64,000 nucleotides of DNA from Luethyella okanaganae (GCF_042660285.1 NZ_JBHSTP010000003.1:506248-570247), one strand, 5' to 3'. Counted from the first letter of the stretch, positions 34,401-36,682 are shown. Notes: generated from the sequence alone by a model not told the origin. Numbers and translations: made by a program.

Positions 34401-36682
34401 GCGGAGATCGGCTCATCGACTGGGTCGGCGAGTTCAACTCCTACCTCGTGCCGTTCGCGCCGTTCGGCATCGCGACGGTGAGCCGTCAGGTCAACCCGTG
34501 GCTGCCGGAGTTCCTGTACGCGCTGTCGCGCAGTCAGGGCGCCGATCCCACCAGGGCGACAGACACCGGCAACGACGCCGCGCGCAATGGAGAGCCCGAC
34601 GGCGAGCTCGGCCTGATCACCCAGCACGATCACGGTCAGTGGCAGACGCAGACGGGTGGTCCGACCGATCCGCAGGCCGGCAACATCCCGGGCGGCAGGC
34701 GCGATACTCTCCGCGGCGCCGACTTCAACGACGGCACGCTGCAGGGTTTCGCCACCGACTCCGGCGTGTTCACCGTGCAGTCGGGTGTGCTGAAGGTCAC
34801 CGCGACGGACTCTGGTCAGGATGCGGTCGCGGTCTGGTACTCCGATGCATATCAGAGCGTGTACTACGAGCTCGCCGCGAAGATCTCGATGGACAAGCCG
34901 ATCGGAGGCTGGAAGGCGAACGCGTTCGTCGTCTTCGACTACTTCGGTCCGTCCGACTTCAGGTTCGCCGGGATCGACGAGTCGATCAACAAGGTGGTGA
35001 TCGGCCACCGGAACGCGTCGGGCTGGTGGTACGACGCGCAGAACACGGTGCCAGGCGGCGTGCGCTCTGGCAAGTACTACAACCTGAACCTGGTGGTTAA
35101 CGGGCTCGTGGTGACCGTGACGATCGACGGCGGGAACGCGTTCAGCTACCAGTACCAGCCGCGTATCCTCGACGGCGAATCCGTTGCGCTGAACAAGGGT
35201 CTGGTCGGGTTCGGCTCGCAACAGGCACGCGGATGGTTCGACAACATCGCCCTCACGGTGATCTCTCCGGCGATCACGCTCGACCGCGCCGAATACTTCG
35301 ACGACGGCGTGGCCGAGGCATTCACTCCTATGGCGGGCTCGTGGACTCTCGCTCAGGGGAGATACGTCGGCACGGTCGGCGAGACCGGCCTGGCGGCGGC
35401 CCTCGCCTCCTACACCGCGACCGGTGGCGGGGTCGCGCGCCTCGACCCGCTGAGCTACGTGGAACTCGAAGCGGTCTTAGCCGCGAACGGCTACTCTGGT
35501 CTCGTTTTCGACTACTACGGTGCGAGCGATTTCAAGTTCGTCGCCCTGGATGTCGCGGCGCAGCGCGTCGTGATCGGCCACGTGTCCGCGCGCAGCGGCT
35601 GGGTCGTCGATCGGTCTCTCGCGAAGACCATCACGGCGGGGGTCGATCAGACGCTGAACCTCGTGCTGAAGGCGACGGTCGTGACGGTCACCCTGAATGG
35701 GCAGGTGCTGACCTCATACGTCTACAACTCGCCGTTGGCCGACGGAGGGACGGGAATGTTCGGCCGCACCGTCGCGCAGTCCGTCGACTCGTTCCGGTTC
35801 CGCACCGACGATACCGCCTTCGTCGGTGCCGCGCCGCCGTTGCCTGCCATCGCCATCTCCGATGTCGCGACCGCCGAGGGTGCCGCGGGCGCCTCGAAGG
35901 TGGTCACTCTCACGGTGACGCTCTCGGCACCGCAGACCACACCGCTCACGATCGACTGGCAGCTCATGGCGCCGGCGGTCGGAACGGCGGCGACACTCGG
36001 GCAGGACTTCCTCGGTGCGGCTTCCGGTACCGTGACCTTCGCGGCGGGAGCCACCGCGGCGACGATCTCCTTCACGATCGTTGGCGACGCGGTCTTCGAA
36101 ACCGACGAGGTGTTCGTGGTGCGGCTCCTGCCGGCGGGCCGCGTGAACCTCAAGGACGCGTTCGGCATCGTCACCATCACGAACGACGACGCGAAGCCGA
36201 AGGTCACCGCGTCCGCCACCACCACCACGACCGCGTCCGCCACCGCCACGACCACCACCACGACCACCGCCGCCGCCACCCCCACCACCACCCCCACCAC
36301 CACCGCAGTGTCTTCGTCCGTCGGTTCGACGATGAGCGTTGCCGATGCGACGACGAGCACCGTGGACCCCTCGGCCACGACCGCCTCGACCCTCGCAGCG
36401 CCGTCGGCCGCTCCGTTCGCTATGAACGATCTCGGAGGCGGCGCCTACAGCTTCACCGCCACCGGCGCGAACAACCGCGACTTCTATCAGGTGCGTGTGG
36501 TGTGCCGCGTCGATGGAGTCGTCGTCTACTCGACCACGCTCCTGCTCGTGATCGGCGCCGACGGCACTGGCACGACGCAGGTGATCCATCTGCCGGGCGG
36601 GGACTGCGCCGCCACGCTCGAGATCCCCAAGCAGATCAACCGCCCCCGTGTGCTGCAGTCGATCGCTTTCACCGTCGCGTAG
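4445..36682 (+). CDS. Giant secreted multidomain repeat protein (10,745 aa)
   Basis: A single unbroken ORF of 32.2 kb, roughly 1 MDa, takes half the window. Residues 1-38 form a Sec signal peptide. Residues 152-162 carry a zincin motif. Residues 180-245 are a Pro/Ala/Ser/Thr linker. From about 500 to 5450 it consists of alternating beta-strand units such as VGIGAGLAVN and TAxIGxGAxVxA, interrupted by an insert at about 1626-1802, three chitin-binding-like modules at about 3496-3676 and GLxDGxxYYV repeats. Later come EGQxVxIsG repeats (about 8159-8896), RTX repeats (about 9009-9962), two LamG-like domains (10092-10456), Calx-beta (10466-10582), a Thr-rich stalk and a C-terminal domain. There is no LPxTG or LAxTG and no C-terminal membrane helix, so it is probably released or held by calcium or polysaccharide. 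Start: ATG with GGAG 9 nt upstream. A role as adhesin, matrix protein or toxin is inference. Confidence 0.93.
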   Translation: MRPTKHSGTPWRALTAAIAVCTVISLSLQSTGPAIATPMLVAGARETTLPVTLTPSELLDLLHQGEHQDAPEVGPASGSGVITDGDLQAIAGSAAAQWPGYDVGWAGLFLEDLPGAGLAIAYGGSIAVDPDAAGWGWSLAGGSMDLVTVLAHEYGHVAGFADLEGGDDLMSRVLGPGEQRFNTPDRMYPAPPPASDPTLQSSPGSTSVTDQASASEPVVDTAAPAAATGEPASTPATSNGDAPAAPASIAPSGGDASTVLPGSSEASVWVLAMGGTSAALVFNADGTATFGAETRALDGLTEIRVQGSDGDDVFTLDRSAADPAVTVAFDGAAGFDTLVTVGDGAMLSLPVDAHSGVLHLGATTVVYSNIEPITNTGSATDIVFTLSGSDDAATLTVVGSGLQLSGATFETTVFSAPTVSLTINGGDGADTITIVGSLDLVGAKLVINVERIVVGPGTAISAKEILLNAEQSTTGGPALDPACLLLPATHCADVSITVDGATLVAEKITLNAVASVVPDAGHATAYAVIVDSNATVEVTGASVVNATAGDVVLAASSTVGPVTLNKKYGDAAIVFSDASVTVGGSSVITASGKTSLSSTSTVTVGATPGSDATKDEGSAGSDGNASFDAAVAVVTVTAAALSKVTNTAHLAIGGVLEVLAANHATLDGVADAKDATGGAGIAIVHLNQSTEAAIDSTSTTPTSAASLIVLAEQESSLTASSNAGKGGAQNTDKDVNDPDRASGQSSTSDGSIGVAGALSVSVLDANTRAHISGAKVNTTGAQSVTATARNTVTTTADAGTTDGGGGTSGFGLAIGVAVNVVNLLTEAFVGAGSALQAASLTVEAQGPSTGDSSFTATAISGKKSGGSVSIAGSLAVNLITALTVAELRGAGNSVNDADVTLKAKASHANNAKATSKQDGGSVGVGASVALSIINVGVQAGLAAASAVTGVKALTLEALGADETKTETEGGAGGGSSASLTGVASIAISNVRTAASILGGSALATSGAITAKADQTAKATTSAKGAATAGSGASLAATISFALTSADHVVDSSIFRDVDAGGAVSLAADSVSTTATSATASAAAAPDEGSDGTGKNANQKSDAKLGNATSRSSGGGNSSTPAAQNEDGTAVTVAAAIAFNLVDSTTTATLAPGAALTVAGPVSFITRNNTDASATADGTSTGATSVGIGAGLAVNRVTLLNESSLGVGSALTASGLTLSATVKPVASDAVHSFEATAKAGATDGSGTLGIAGAFALNLVNATTLGVIHGSRLPGPSPDPVPGVAVAGGAVTFAAASKIIDKASGKASQSGTGTAGIGAAFALNLVTHTVYAGIDQVLDPTRGPPLTGAGALTITATEELTLTTEAEAGGSSGSVTIVPAIAITLATVRTSASLGGSSTALSASSVSAQATQSVKAGTTAKGSTQAGSTAGIGVSLALAILDTVVVDSGSARSVTATGAVSFRTQQSVDVATLAEASTKGASPSEGSGGGGKDVNQKADANLGKANQSRNTNGGQTSTSSTPKAASNEDSGNSLSIAGAIAINVVVSTSRAWFGNGAFISSGGVVMLKSLANTDVSAGAKGDSATEGSVGIGAGVAINDVDIVNQALSGTATITGTGLVLTAGLAGGDADDVIRRWTGTEWKIVEEGKELPGPSKDDLAYVTTNDGTDGNDGIYRFNGSDWTMDTDTTVASGAALPGSPANGDYFLLTTARDGKPARSVWKYDGAVWEWITADVYAQKEELPKDDVEEDAWFRLTEQDGSKAPGFYQRDDQHQWILQAGVTVTDGDHFPASPAADQLFRLWEHEVTATARAGASKSTSVGVAGALAINILGNTTEALLQPGASATLTSGAVAISAQSNERDLAKATGKAEVGSATGVGASVALQVIDGSVVRAEVESGAALTGGFSLTVDAFGFRELITAAEGGTAGGTAVTPVVSLVVSVDDHVTARIGTGTAYLGTGAVSVQAIHLTRIATEGNAEAAGKDTAVGIDIAVNAVVGWDTLAEIDRDVQGTSVAVVAESEIVSEAKSVASAKGSEESDSSGDSKANGEVNGNNPNTQSTSSSTSGMPSSNGGTNGSNGANGANSQQSGQSGQSGSGGDSSTGVAAAIAVNWVVATSTARIAANRVVTATTGAVTVRSLFAVRANAFGMGSAINLDSTGAQVGATIGLNVQDITNQASIGAGAHVTGQTGIIVEAGVPDGTHNDFIVWSFAAGGGKSTAFAGSAAVQILLLATSAWVGAGAELDAPAGGIVVEAKQPMRLQNLAISGALSTGDGAAIGGAFLVNVLEIETKAWIDSTGGNPSDVDASGTIAVTATSTLEALVPEVPAPLKGRIDWLSLSNVAIAGAASSGGAAVVGAFIVDIFNVDTQAWIGDGAQVNQEGAVGGAGQNVTVSAEDGLTIVDVGGTLALSKSSASVGISVVVEIVNSNVRARIGTGASVRAGGSVTVQAKASEDWFVLSVAGGASAGSVAANGAVLVFVFNQGGSDPQVLASIGASLVDALGDVNVLASRDASGPFSSGNLSISTSSPGIGASVTVVVRDSDVTASIAGGADIRAGDDLTVEAKQTGDFILLAVGGAGGQSAGVGGSVVVDVLTDRTTASIGAGAKINCVGLGCANSSAALTQDVVVSASDDTDLLSLAGVLAVGGTVGVGVGVDIEAINKTTATSIGSGAVVRANGDVVVIANSSDDLTSISVGGGGGGTAAVNVNVTVPVITITTTATIGTNADVRAGGNVIVSADEAMSLFTIAGNISVAGTAAVGAGVAVPVVTKTTTALIGAGARVTALALAGHITHSTVNSGSYATTGTDVRFDPRGTLGGWPVPFPNPFPLGSQGLQADGATIRLGYNHGFQLGQQVVYDAGGGAPIAGLTDGATYYVIPVSATDIRLYLERGPPANPNCADPLLVCGLSLPVGAKMGENHRFVATTRPGVASDVSARFTAEYAVNVGSNYIVLPYVLYEDDGTTPMTLHNGDPVVYSAGGGTPIGGLVDGASYYFFTTNPADPVDLNHVQLVRTKCEATGKKQDCNTPADIARGTPIDFTSTGSGRSHSLVPSGMLPAGNAAESGPQVITAPVRAGFGGVAIVASNSDYLGSIGIAAGGAGTAAVSLSGSIAVVTVHTTASIGSGARINCALGDLLCAANDAGASGNQSVLVSAVDNFRTLGIAASIAIGGSAGVGASAAVRVVELHTDAFLGTGVVVNAKNNIEIRANASDSVVSINAAAGGGTVGVAGTVGVSVIKEFTNAYTGIGDTLRADNNIGVFASADSKLILITASIAAGYVGVGVGVSVTVVTKETKAYLGQNNTVVVKALGGGLTGVSNGTLGTNGFPTALFHGLAVQSDSTEKLFGLVAGVGAGFVGVTANIGVNVFTVTTLAYIDLGTKINQGAGTIVAGVGAGQGVSVTATDLFDSLTFAGGVAGGFVGAAGGIDIGVASISVTGYLATGTDVWAQGSVAVNALAIKHVQSYAVSIGGGFVGVAGAVSVWSIGTAPTASYSSDATGPKRGPWLGSTPYDTGDVVTSGGATWVAKANSTGVQPGTDGTKWQQDVPQNATNGEGTNGQHQADQVASGTGSDTPASVWSNAVNYVKGDYVTLDGVKYQATADVSNGGADPAHNSSWYAVKDGWKSALDGAPADSTPAFVTATLYDTGDYVTFGGHRYRATSTFVSGSSPTIDTARWANADDDYRFRVFGGAAASDSSVNGSYTATSPTADQFTQAAPPSGVSAGIYGSVHSMLADVRVRTNERVDVFVLAGAVAGGAGAIGAGIAILNIAGNVDAGIYGEAIVSAAGKVVVSAELDEDVLVFAVTGAVGAVAIAGQILVLTDTSKQTAHIDDDAAIPQAGGGIEVAAVSSKTIAGYAIGITLAAGALGAAVSVIDIGGDTKALIGDVSIGASGPVGGIGVNATDHFDPTALAIGVVAGAGLALSGVVAIVEYSGATRAASFAHGTVVMPGGVTVKALGDRQPIHGDTVNVAVGGGVSVGFTISIATSDRDTESELGGSVNTTGAVLVEADARNVVSADTPGVAVGLAAIAAMIPIATVSGHTTATVSGTIAGSSSVAVHAIAENRAKADVLVIGISGLGVNVAVAVAEISAGADVTAVVTAGASITSSGAVTVLAELKGPNLRNEAIAGGLNVAAALFASGAVFAAQAVVAGAVKAHLDGNVTSSASVLVKAKGANYASTDLVVVAGAGLAGIAVSVADAQVRSTAVVEARSTDADDDQSIVSNGSIGFVAESANTAATSTGMGAGGALFGVSVSVPTALVAGATTASVQGDLTAGAAGVTVSAMSHNTATTEVVIVSIGGLGAVAVNVAAAEIAAAAATDALVLAGSVVSAPGGAVLLTATSTNSATATTTAIGAGLGASVSIQRSTAIVAGGTKAFFDGAIPSTGTKTASLTVQARGRNQAVSDTDVVTVSLGLSGTAVVSEAEVSGDTVAVVDTNASINVSGAVSIDSQLTTGGNGQQNYALAKVYGGSFGGISAGLVIATATITGDVIAKLNGVIAGSGSVAVNADSVMLADADSTFVSIGALTLSGTSTIADVAADTIAGGDGGTANTSGALIVTADSSYTAISESDGPTIGLFTIDVKLPKARVSGATRATYLGQLTNGTSATAAANSHNTATADASEIIAVGILAASVAYALAEVTATTEAGIGGATVGSGAVTVSATSDDDATAAAGGGVGGGLTIALLQPDAQVLGITRAFVGNGKTVTAGSLNITATATPDAEAEAKMVGISALAGVLVAGPLAKVGGTTEVYIGFDETVTLGSGAAVLTANRVANATASATNFSLSPISISFVDLESTTEGTIAAHIDDRADVSAGSVALTAGGTSTPSVESKAVQVTIIGVSGAQVRATDTTTVASWIGPAEGVTAADGSDPTNVTTSGTGITVTASYTSKPYASSVAAGFSIGFSGAVVKATATSTPTVLAYLGDQAQAIAGGGGAVRLEAAAIATAIADAAGFGASLGVGVGITSTKADLRPTVRAFTVGGGTLSGAVVMLLARANADLNGVAVAPTYTYNTVIGDATPTVVAPAFARVSLGSVALIAGIAGGSAEAINSPTVKAVVGFGTAVTATGSLNVVARSFGDSQVDGFALAAGLGAGIGVVSGTATSGGGVNAEFNGTSGTIGTANVLSAVAVKALAQGRGFSGALGVAVTVGNQTVTVNPTVNTLVGGSLIGSGPVVVKSDVRTSAIAEYRALQLAAFAAAGTANINATDSSNIRTAVTGTGTVRSTGSNASVLAWHNFDGTRFLSENLVDASVKQVSASLLLAIGTASLHAVAQATTKAEVEAGATLAAPNGVVSLQALSGNYAESYYQRTAGALISIAPSSNPSATASGTTQANLLGHVRVFDGVNYLSGATTLTVLAQANDIATAGIKNIGGGAITIADSDSTAQGTPGVTATLGGATSVIIVNGHITATSTSSNDADASTYSATGGILNVSTFKARASMTPTASALITGGASITANGTVTLKASSNPPLPAASDGTFDAVNGVDGATHSITFSSTHNATAGDVVTYNTLGQPTISGLTPGRQYAVIVMDGDTVQLGVVFSSSNVDTAKDIIDFGLRKHLLNTGDVLLYQLVSGNPLSAIGGLSAGTLYEVFTVDDYKIKLRPIGFTTVTDTVNASAVDNGTHVIGGSSGFGNGDYVSYHALAPLATFSRGQVNTFWNDGAKQWQPTVGSNTNNISFAVDADHNDSFDDIGLASGELVLYASSGAAIGGLVNGVYYWVIRKSGSSYQLADSKCHATGLAADCGGSAQSIVPIVLNPATSGPLVVHSLTRANNAPINGLVDGNGYFVVGCPAGGCDAAGYQLSNSNGGPAILITHSATTIDGIGFSFTGGPHQLRTEGINLTSQGATVQQLVFAIAPVAGPAPKSEKLDGIGQAIPFSAVGGDQIVSASATGGGGGAISVSTAKSWAVSKATVSAMVGANAQVTADAIVITTDGHSDAKTVSSNDSGGLISVNGAEAETDVYLSSTVIVASGAVLTSVHDTSVIANGSLHPIIIASSGSGGLFAGGSGGETARLDYVTLADVDGAISAGDHATVEAHTSIFGYAAGTADVGGLGVNADTYTDFHVGDGASKTWSGTAYNLWGASASTLADIAGDVTGRFVALNAVVDPVSIEARSDTHATAFGANSDAETYVHILGAALVTLRGTAKINGQVATLLNAEYRNYNVIAHAHAGCGCFGGDTDGDATIDVDTTAKVDGLPGSVIRTADLTVAVNQKATSGSFNRDDSRSGGFLDFGNASEHGASTVKRQIFWEVRVIMLGEPSPWLEIDASGTITKIVNVKVCNDTGMTSCFEDNPVTGVHTQGTLTGGTFYVDDIVYDRGANARFLANDLTGVCGANGGGCAPLGDIWGRGGVFEFQQTWDFVKLVNASHYNMVTNIIDVVNTLNSPLIDIRVDHIPAGTGTNTPGLDSGAPAPSFDFDIGYKFPPTLVLITNTCAFTCPVQNPFIRLDDYVENPIGTTRIANASGDILSGPGNELIRTNVLDLDAPRGNIGHQSPTHANPDLERNPIMVELVKFIHPDPAFCQDLGLGAAPCLYDVVVTVDAGADAVLDLTVFRRTDEALGNAITVVIDHVNAGDDVDLVLNDSKAGDDVGSLTLVEVELYNPGTPYYHFTFPNTYNPALTDGGPLSPCPGGACGNGSGTYETHFRPDGSNPSLAHILRALGTDNDGEIDSRYDFTAVRAGDDIDICHVTTGGEEPKTCFTTQIDSGSHAVTADATPDTTIDIVIDTDVAWSGGSPIASPVDDPGMAVNVRQIFIRTNGDITATELVGDLLVGHIHSTNGDVTLHSPMRILDADGRPTIDVTGVNITMYAGEDGGVGGIGLPTDFLEINTSVLDPTWDDVSDGVLKAYDTASDDELTLGIFIDELTGDLPLSEVFTAGSASLATGNVSVRATAGSVLNARLDDGDDIRGQAVDIDANGGSIGLQSKDVMIDSGRAPPFECVNLNCGNNLNGTSDAALSTAGDDVALEATQGIYLTETDAYLRLVLAHSLTGSIRLTVRETGQTDEDLYLVKDGTARFAESNTRGPNSDADAPRVIANATILAEQGSVELRVGDDVTLHQSSQILADLSIDIRGDFGNDDTNGTLADPSDEFGTSMILRGRIIADCVLTPGGPGDEPMGACAPSTANPVAGRQTNVWGGSDVDLIDLGDPSGLDLAQTTNAALNKEQLGDPGYIFLGSKTTIHGNATLASSTADGEDRVTVWYLQSMNVVTSPTGLQTGIGAGHTLNLDGQGESDHYAVYTNGSHGNIRNYVVNVLDTGAPDAGVDELAIYGYDNLAAAYNGYLPGTTTNAAADDIFLLRALKCIDNESPFALSADVPSGCLTPTEIANHPAFVALLAGSGAADGGIGSYRDRIAGNEPSALVQRINYDTSINGRITVFGQGGNDAFYVDDTTATITLDGGAGNDTFQIGQIFGTQRDGQSAPDGGALLPADTFPSLVPTSRGWLSPGTHAPLLATGGTGNDRFTVYSNQAEIQLNGDDHNDLFVVRAFAIAAVCDTNADQTPGCTLSDVDYRPANGVFPTVNGSRLNTVGGVTAMFGSCELGGGAWRFDNDGDGVCNNADAHITYHHATGSNIDLDNAMWEDDVIPLDANGIAVPVIGLGFSTSRPLDIRAGGGEDEVQYNVNAPVNVDGGTGFDKLVILGTEFADDFAITDKAIYGGGLNVKYATIEIVEIDGLEGDDQFFVQSTAYGVAYRVIGGLGSDLISVTGDVTADIVTRELEGLSGAVDHIVTAPNDPGYDGLPTDGVPYNLATGEGGIVVIREHIGGTAVREGAAGTAVIKSYDYYTVELAVKPTANVYVTVSAARSPSQEANGADLNPEPLVDGIGDTVWLCIGTSDSQCDEFGEFQRHKIVNGVVVDEAGRAVVLTFTTVGDDWKTPQRVYLWAVDDPRAEGDRVVVIQHSVLSEDLRFDGAAVRQVNALVYDNDTPGVYAVPVTPGGSALDGRTIVIEGSAATERTDDILLSLAKQPAAGDTIWVRIWMDADSQRLITLDFSAIPADRWQQFSDGEGGTYYAVSFDHDDWGVPLRIIVHARNNSDPGDPLTAVINYQLDTLLTAPAAASAYPFPNLRSASQRTDVLVYDDETPNVVSLPTGTDTVVIRCGDVACTIPGGTDGYTIRLTKAPNGIVTIALITDGLVDVVSVDGVSVTPAGYQLVGGDIPSRRFLGNLSFAGTTVSRANGSDLGSFVDEGFVAGQRIRISSCGVTVYTIVSVGPDGKTLALDASVGACGSGTGAGINLLARSGSWDGTATTELAGGAWRLMRPLSGSWLADGFLEGQWVEICQGGTCVRAKIAVIRGDNAGHDEKLELRTFGLSGDSLAAFASGGQFSVVRIAAVVTFVAAGDDYATEKHIELAADVAYDQPIQRHGVKIFPASTHLVSKLRGPLAVEGGVTGADRSLELGLKLPGEQDGPLFAIATQAPETKQIDMLNIYNDSSQAHGRGVMNSTSLAGFGMAKNLDFGASYGGAEGQTFGEPQVFPGGISYGTVQFVDGQFVTNGAKSSIEIFNLMLGAGNDRLDIQGTLQPDDAVKLTGTVVLAPSAGQFGSTHRLSRPTPFDWKAQGFLVGMPVTISGMTGVWKVVGFGDDDPGDTTDNTVVYLQLLSGAAATGTSLRTIIGADVPVTVSTPVVITPNIEGDGGTVTRSTGGWADDGFVVGQLVMIQGLTGQWRLMEISADGKTLTLRRGDVIAAPATGERTVFVPGPHGGITAVHGGGNSPVLNSFDMLRSLPGAGAPAGTALVLTRLDGLPWGLTPFLAGSGYVAGNPYGNGPQHVRLAGESFTRMILGFGNAPCPYADPFPHCGDGAVVHLSGPIYAGPLGTVATTVYVAKPVEVAATAPIQVRTDSLVRADGGSFIADGFTVGMQVRISGMPSTYTIKELTASTMMFWNVAFQPTVSLNTAGLAVWSAPQFTVTGYDPTRDGGLRIGGDVITVCNLVNPIDGIACDVEQTAGPGSPLVVYGDTSQDGVWYSGHPYDVLGMEFGPKPFDPFTRIPDAENEDDEWMLGLTHPYDYAGNDIIDASGLFAHRAANNLPTVGFSAYGGLGDDLIIGSQAGDHLAGGSGDDEIRGLRGVDHIYGDSGLNVNLFTRALEIPVTDRSPKPSVTGAGFLNNGTTIEPYPSPVRDDLLVAGRDLLSGDGAGTIVGGPESVYDDIVFGDHGEIVQNGPAAYNTADPNLPELRLQRIQTTAISTISSIESRNPQRGSDDVVFGGLGRDVLVGGAGHDMVDGGEADDIVFGDNVIFVRTPGDWTSQHFQTLCGTLLYSRTDRPNACGGVVGEDDSGLLLVDGTPRAYRDPDGAPWWAEYDVTNLFHTFAFDEGAVGAGSFGNDYLAGGQAHDVVLGQLGNDTIQGDGGIDDAFARMTDDPRLTWHVGASRTPLGCVGAPGSMVCDYTGVLVVVPSFEAATDGEDYLEGNAGNDRIFGNLGQDDIVGGSSDFFSLITPGLRPDGVPVPAAWYAPGDDRGADLLFGGAGTRIGVNNQTSGIAGVPGLDGGILADGTTPANMHARDADTIVADNGRIIRIVGVNHVDVNPSGAGQTRSGQPNYVTFNYDSYGTQKLVVRGVHLLDYTVGGPDFLPQNFGLPIGSDCNGSPTQPTCSAILDTATGTWKYLQIGGRDEVHGETGDDTVYTGADHDAIYGDAQDDDLIGGWGNDWISGGTGSDGILGDDGRIFTSRNTGCSVNSSAVCAELAEPLFGILKFRTVDPSTKDSNGDVLNEFVSTPGDVQTATINVAGQLVKAADLTVYNLGPNENMSQHHVANQPTFDANNSDDIVFGGWGGDWIHGGAGDDAISGAEALGVGYAQHFSPVGDPIGLEYIDFAHPWNPGDVLHFGADTNAWHSNNHNEIRLGEFLLYDEYDPRRVILFNGDGTVWKGGAAPWNRSFFLNNDAASGNWVVACVAVDNQGNCTQTITNQPSDGDDVLFGDLGNDWSVGGTGKDTIWAGWGNDLSNADDLLASNGGLNDVPDGVNSSYQDRVYGGAGLDILIGNTGGDRLIDWVGEFNSYLVPFAPFGIATVSRQVNPWLPEFLYALSRSQGADPTRATDTGNDAARNGEPDGELGLITQHDHGQWQTQTGGPTDPQAGNIPGGRRDTLRGADFNDGTLQGFATDSGVFTVQSGVLKVTATDSGQDAVAVWYSDAYQSVYYELAAKISMDKPIGGWKANAFVVFDYFGPSDFRFAGIDESINKVVIGHRNASGWWYDAQNTVPGGVRSGKYYNLNLVVNGLVVTVTIDGGNAFSYQYQPRILDGESVALNKGLVGFGSQQARGWFDNIALTVISPAITLDRAEYFDDGVAEAFTPMAGSWTLAQGRYVGTVGETGLAAALASYTATGGGVARLDPLSYVELEAVLAANGYSGLVFDYYGASDFKFVALDVAAQRVVIGHVSARSGWVVDRSLAKTITAGVDQTLNLVLKATVVTVTLNGQVLTSYVYNSPLADGGTGMFGRTVAQSVDSFRFRTDDTAFVGAAPPLPAIAISDVATAEGAAGASKVVTLTVTLSAPQTTPLTIDWQLMAPAVGTAATLGQDFLGAASGTVTFAAGATAATISFTIVGDAVFETDEVFVVRLLPAGRVNLKDAFGIVTITNDDAKPKVTASATTTTTASATATTTTTTTAAATPTTTPTTTAVSSSVGSTMSVADATTSTVDPSATTASTLAAPSAAPFAMNDLGGGAYSFTATGANNRDFYQVRVVCRVDGVVVYSTTLLLVIGADGTGTTQVIHLPGGDCAATLEIPKQINRPRVLQSIAFTVA
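4850..4980 (+). other. Zinc-metalloprotease-like motif in the giant protein N-terminus
   Basis: Residues 152-162 read HEYGHVAGFAD, a HExxHxxGxxD pattern as in snapalysin-type zincins, where Asp replaces the third His. It follows SIAVDPDAAGWGWSL, a block that commonly precedes such motifs in giant bacterial repeat proteins. The domain is small (about residues 75-175), so it could be a self-processing protease or an inactive remnant. Confidence 0.6.
9322..9850 (+). repeat. Insert of about three short tryptophan-containing repeats in the giant protein
   Basis: Residues about 1626-1802 interrupt the Gly/Ala beta-repeat region. They repeat a pattern of LPGSPANGDYFLLT, then a Gly-Lys or Gly-Ser turn, then YxxDGxxWxWI. 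The style resembles repeats in phage tail-fibre and surface proteins. The composition, rich in Trp, Tyr, Asp and Glu, differs sharply from the surrounding Gly/Ala/Thr repeats, which suggests a separately acquired binding module. Confidence 0.5.
10530..10740 (+). repeat. Low-complexity Ser/Gly/Asn linker in the giant protein
   Basis: Residues about 2029-2099 are almost wholly Ser, Gly, Asn, Gln and Thr (SSSTSGMPSSNGG, then NGSNGANGAN). Comparable linkers occur at about 6640-6690, 7700-7810 and 8880-9040 and share the phrase KDVNQKADANLGKAN or variants. They therefore mark the ends of a repeated super-module. Confidence 0.5.
14930..15470 (+). other. Three CBM5/12-like (chitin-binding type) modules in the giant protein
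   Basis: Residues about 3496-3676 contain three consecutive modules with the family pattern: an aromatic start, YxxGDxVxxxGxxYxA, then a terminal Trp. They read STPYDTGDVVTSGGATWVAK, NAVNYVKGDYVTLDGVKYQA and ATLYDTGDYVTFGGHRYRA. Modules of this type bind chitin or other beta-linked polysaccharides. They sit in the middle of a repeat protein with no visible catalytic hydrolase, so a tethering role is likely. Confidence 0.6.
20870..21850 (+). repeat. GDxVxY...GLxxGxxYxV repeats in the giant protein
   Basis: At least four copies of a roughly 50-residue unit occur here. Examples are TAGDVVTYNTLGQPTISGL then PGRQYAVIV; NTGDVLLYQ then GGLSAGTLYEVF; SGELVLYASSGAAIGGL then VNGVYYWVI; and NGLVDGNGYFVV. 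Two more copies lie at about 12955-13110 and 13290-13480. The units look like small beta domains of unknown function repeated through the protein. Confidence 0.55.
28917..31130 (+). repeat. DGFxxGQxVxIsG repeat family in the giant protein
   Basis: Five separated copies share a core: DEGFVAGQRIRISSCG, ADGFLEGQWVEICQGG, AQGFLVGMPVTISGMTG, DDGFVVGQLVMIQGLTG and ADGFTVGMQVRISGMP. The first and fourth are followed by DGKTLxL, the others by divergent strands. They occupy residues about 8159-8896 and alternate with unrelated beta segments. The copies are divergent enough to be old duplications. Confidence 0.6.
31470..34330 (+). repeat. RTX/hemolysin-type calcium-binding repeat region of the giant protein
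   Basis: Clusters of GGxGxDxxxG nonapeptides occur at residues about 9009-9079 and 9197-9962. Examples are GGLGDDLIIGSQAGDHLAGG, GGLGRDVLVGGAGHDMVDGG, GNAGNDRIFGNLGQDDIVGG and GGWGGDWIHGGAGDDAISG. Such repeats form calcium-loaded parallel beta rolls that fold outside the cell. Earlier, less regular copies occur near nt 26560-26900 (GQGGNDAFYVDD, GGAGNDTFQIG). Confidence 0.8.
34720..35815 (+). other. Two tandem LamG/jelly-roll-like domains in the giant protein
   Basis: Residues about 10092-10276 and 10282-10456 are two copies of one fold. Both carry FDYFGPSDFRFAGID or FDYYGASDFKFVALD, then VVIGHRNASGWWYD or VVIGHVSARSGWVVD, then LNLVVNGLVVTVTIDG or LNLVLKATVVTVTLNG. This is the pattern of concanavalin-like sugar- or protein-binding sandwiches. 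Confidence 0.6.
35840..36190 (+). other. Calx-beta domain in the giant protein
   Basis: Residues about 10466-10582 match a Calx-beta calcium-binding fold. It opens with IAISDVATAEGAAGASKVV, continues with the GQDFLGAASGTVTFAAGATA strand pair and the acidic FETDEVFVVRL strand, and closes with GIVTITNDD. These domains are common near the C-termini of large extracellular adhesins. Confidence 0.85.
36205..36310 (+). repeat. Thr-rich stalk encoded by ACC-type triplets
   Basis: About 35 residues are nearly all Thr, Ala and Pro (TTTTTASATATTTTTTT and onward), encoded by low-complexity ACC/ACG/GCC triplets. It separates the Calx-beta domain from the last 90 residues and is a likely extended or O-glycosylated spacer. 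The triplet purity makes length variation by slippage plausible. Confidence 0.7.
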
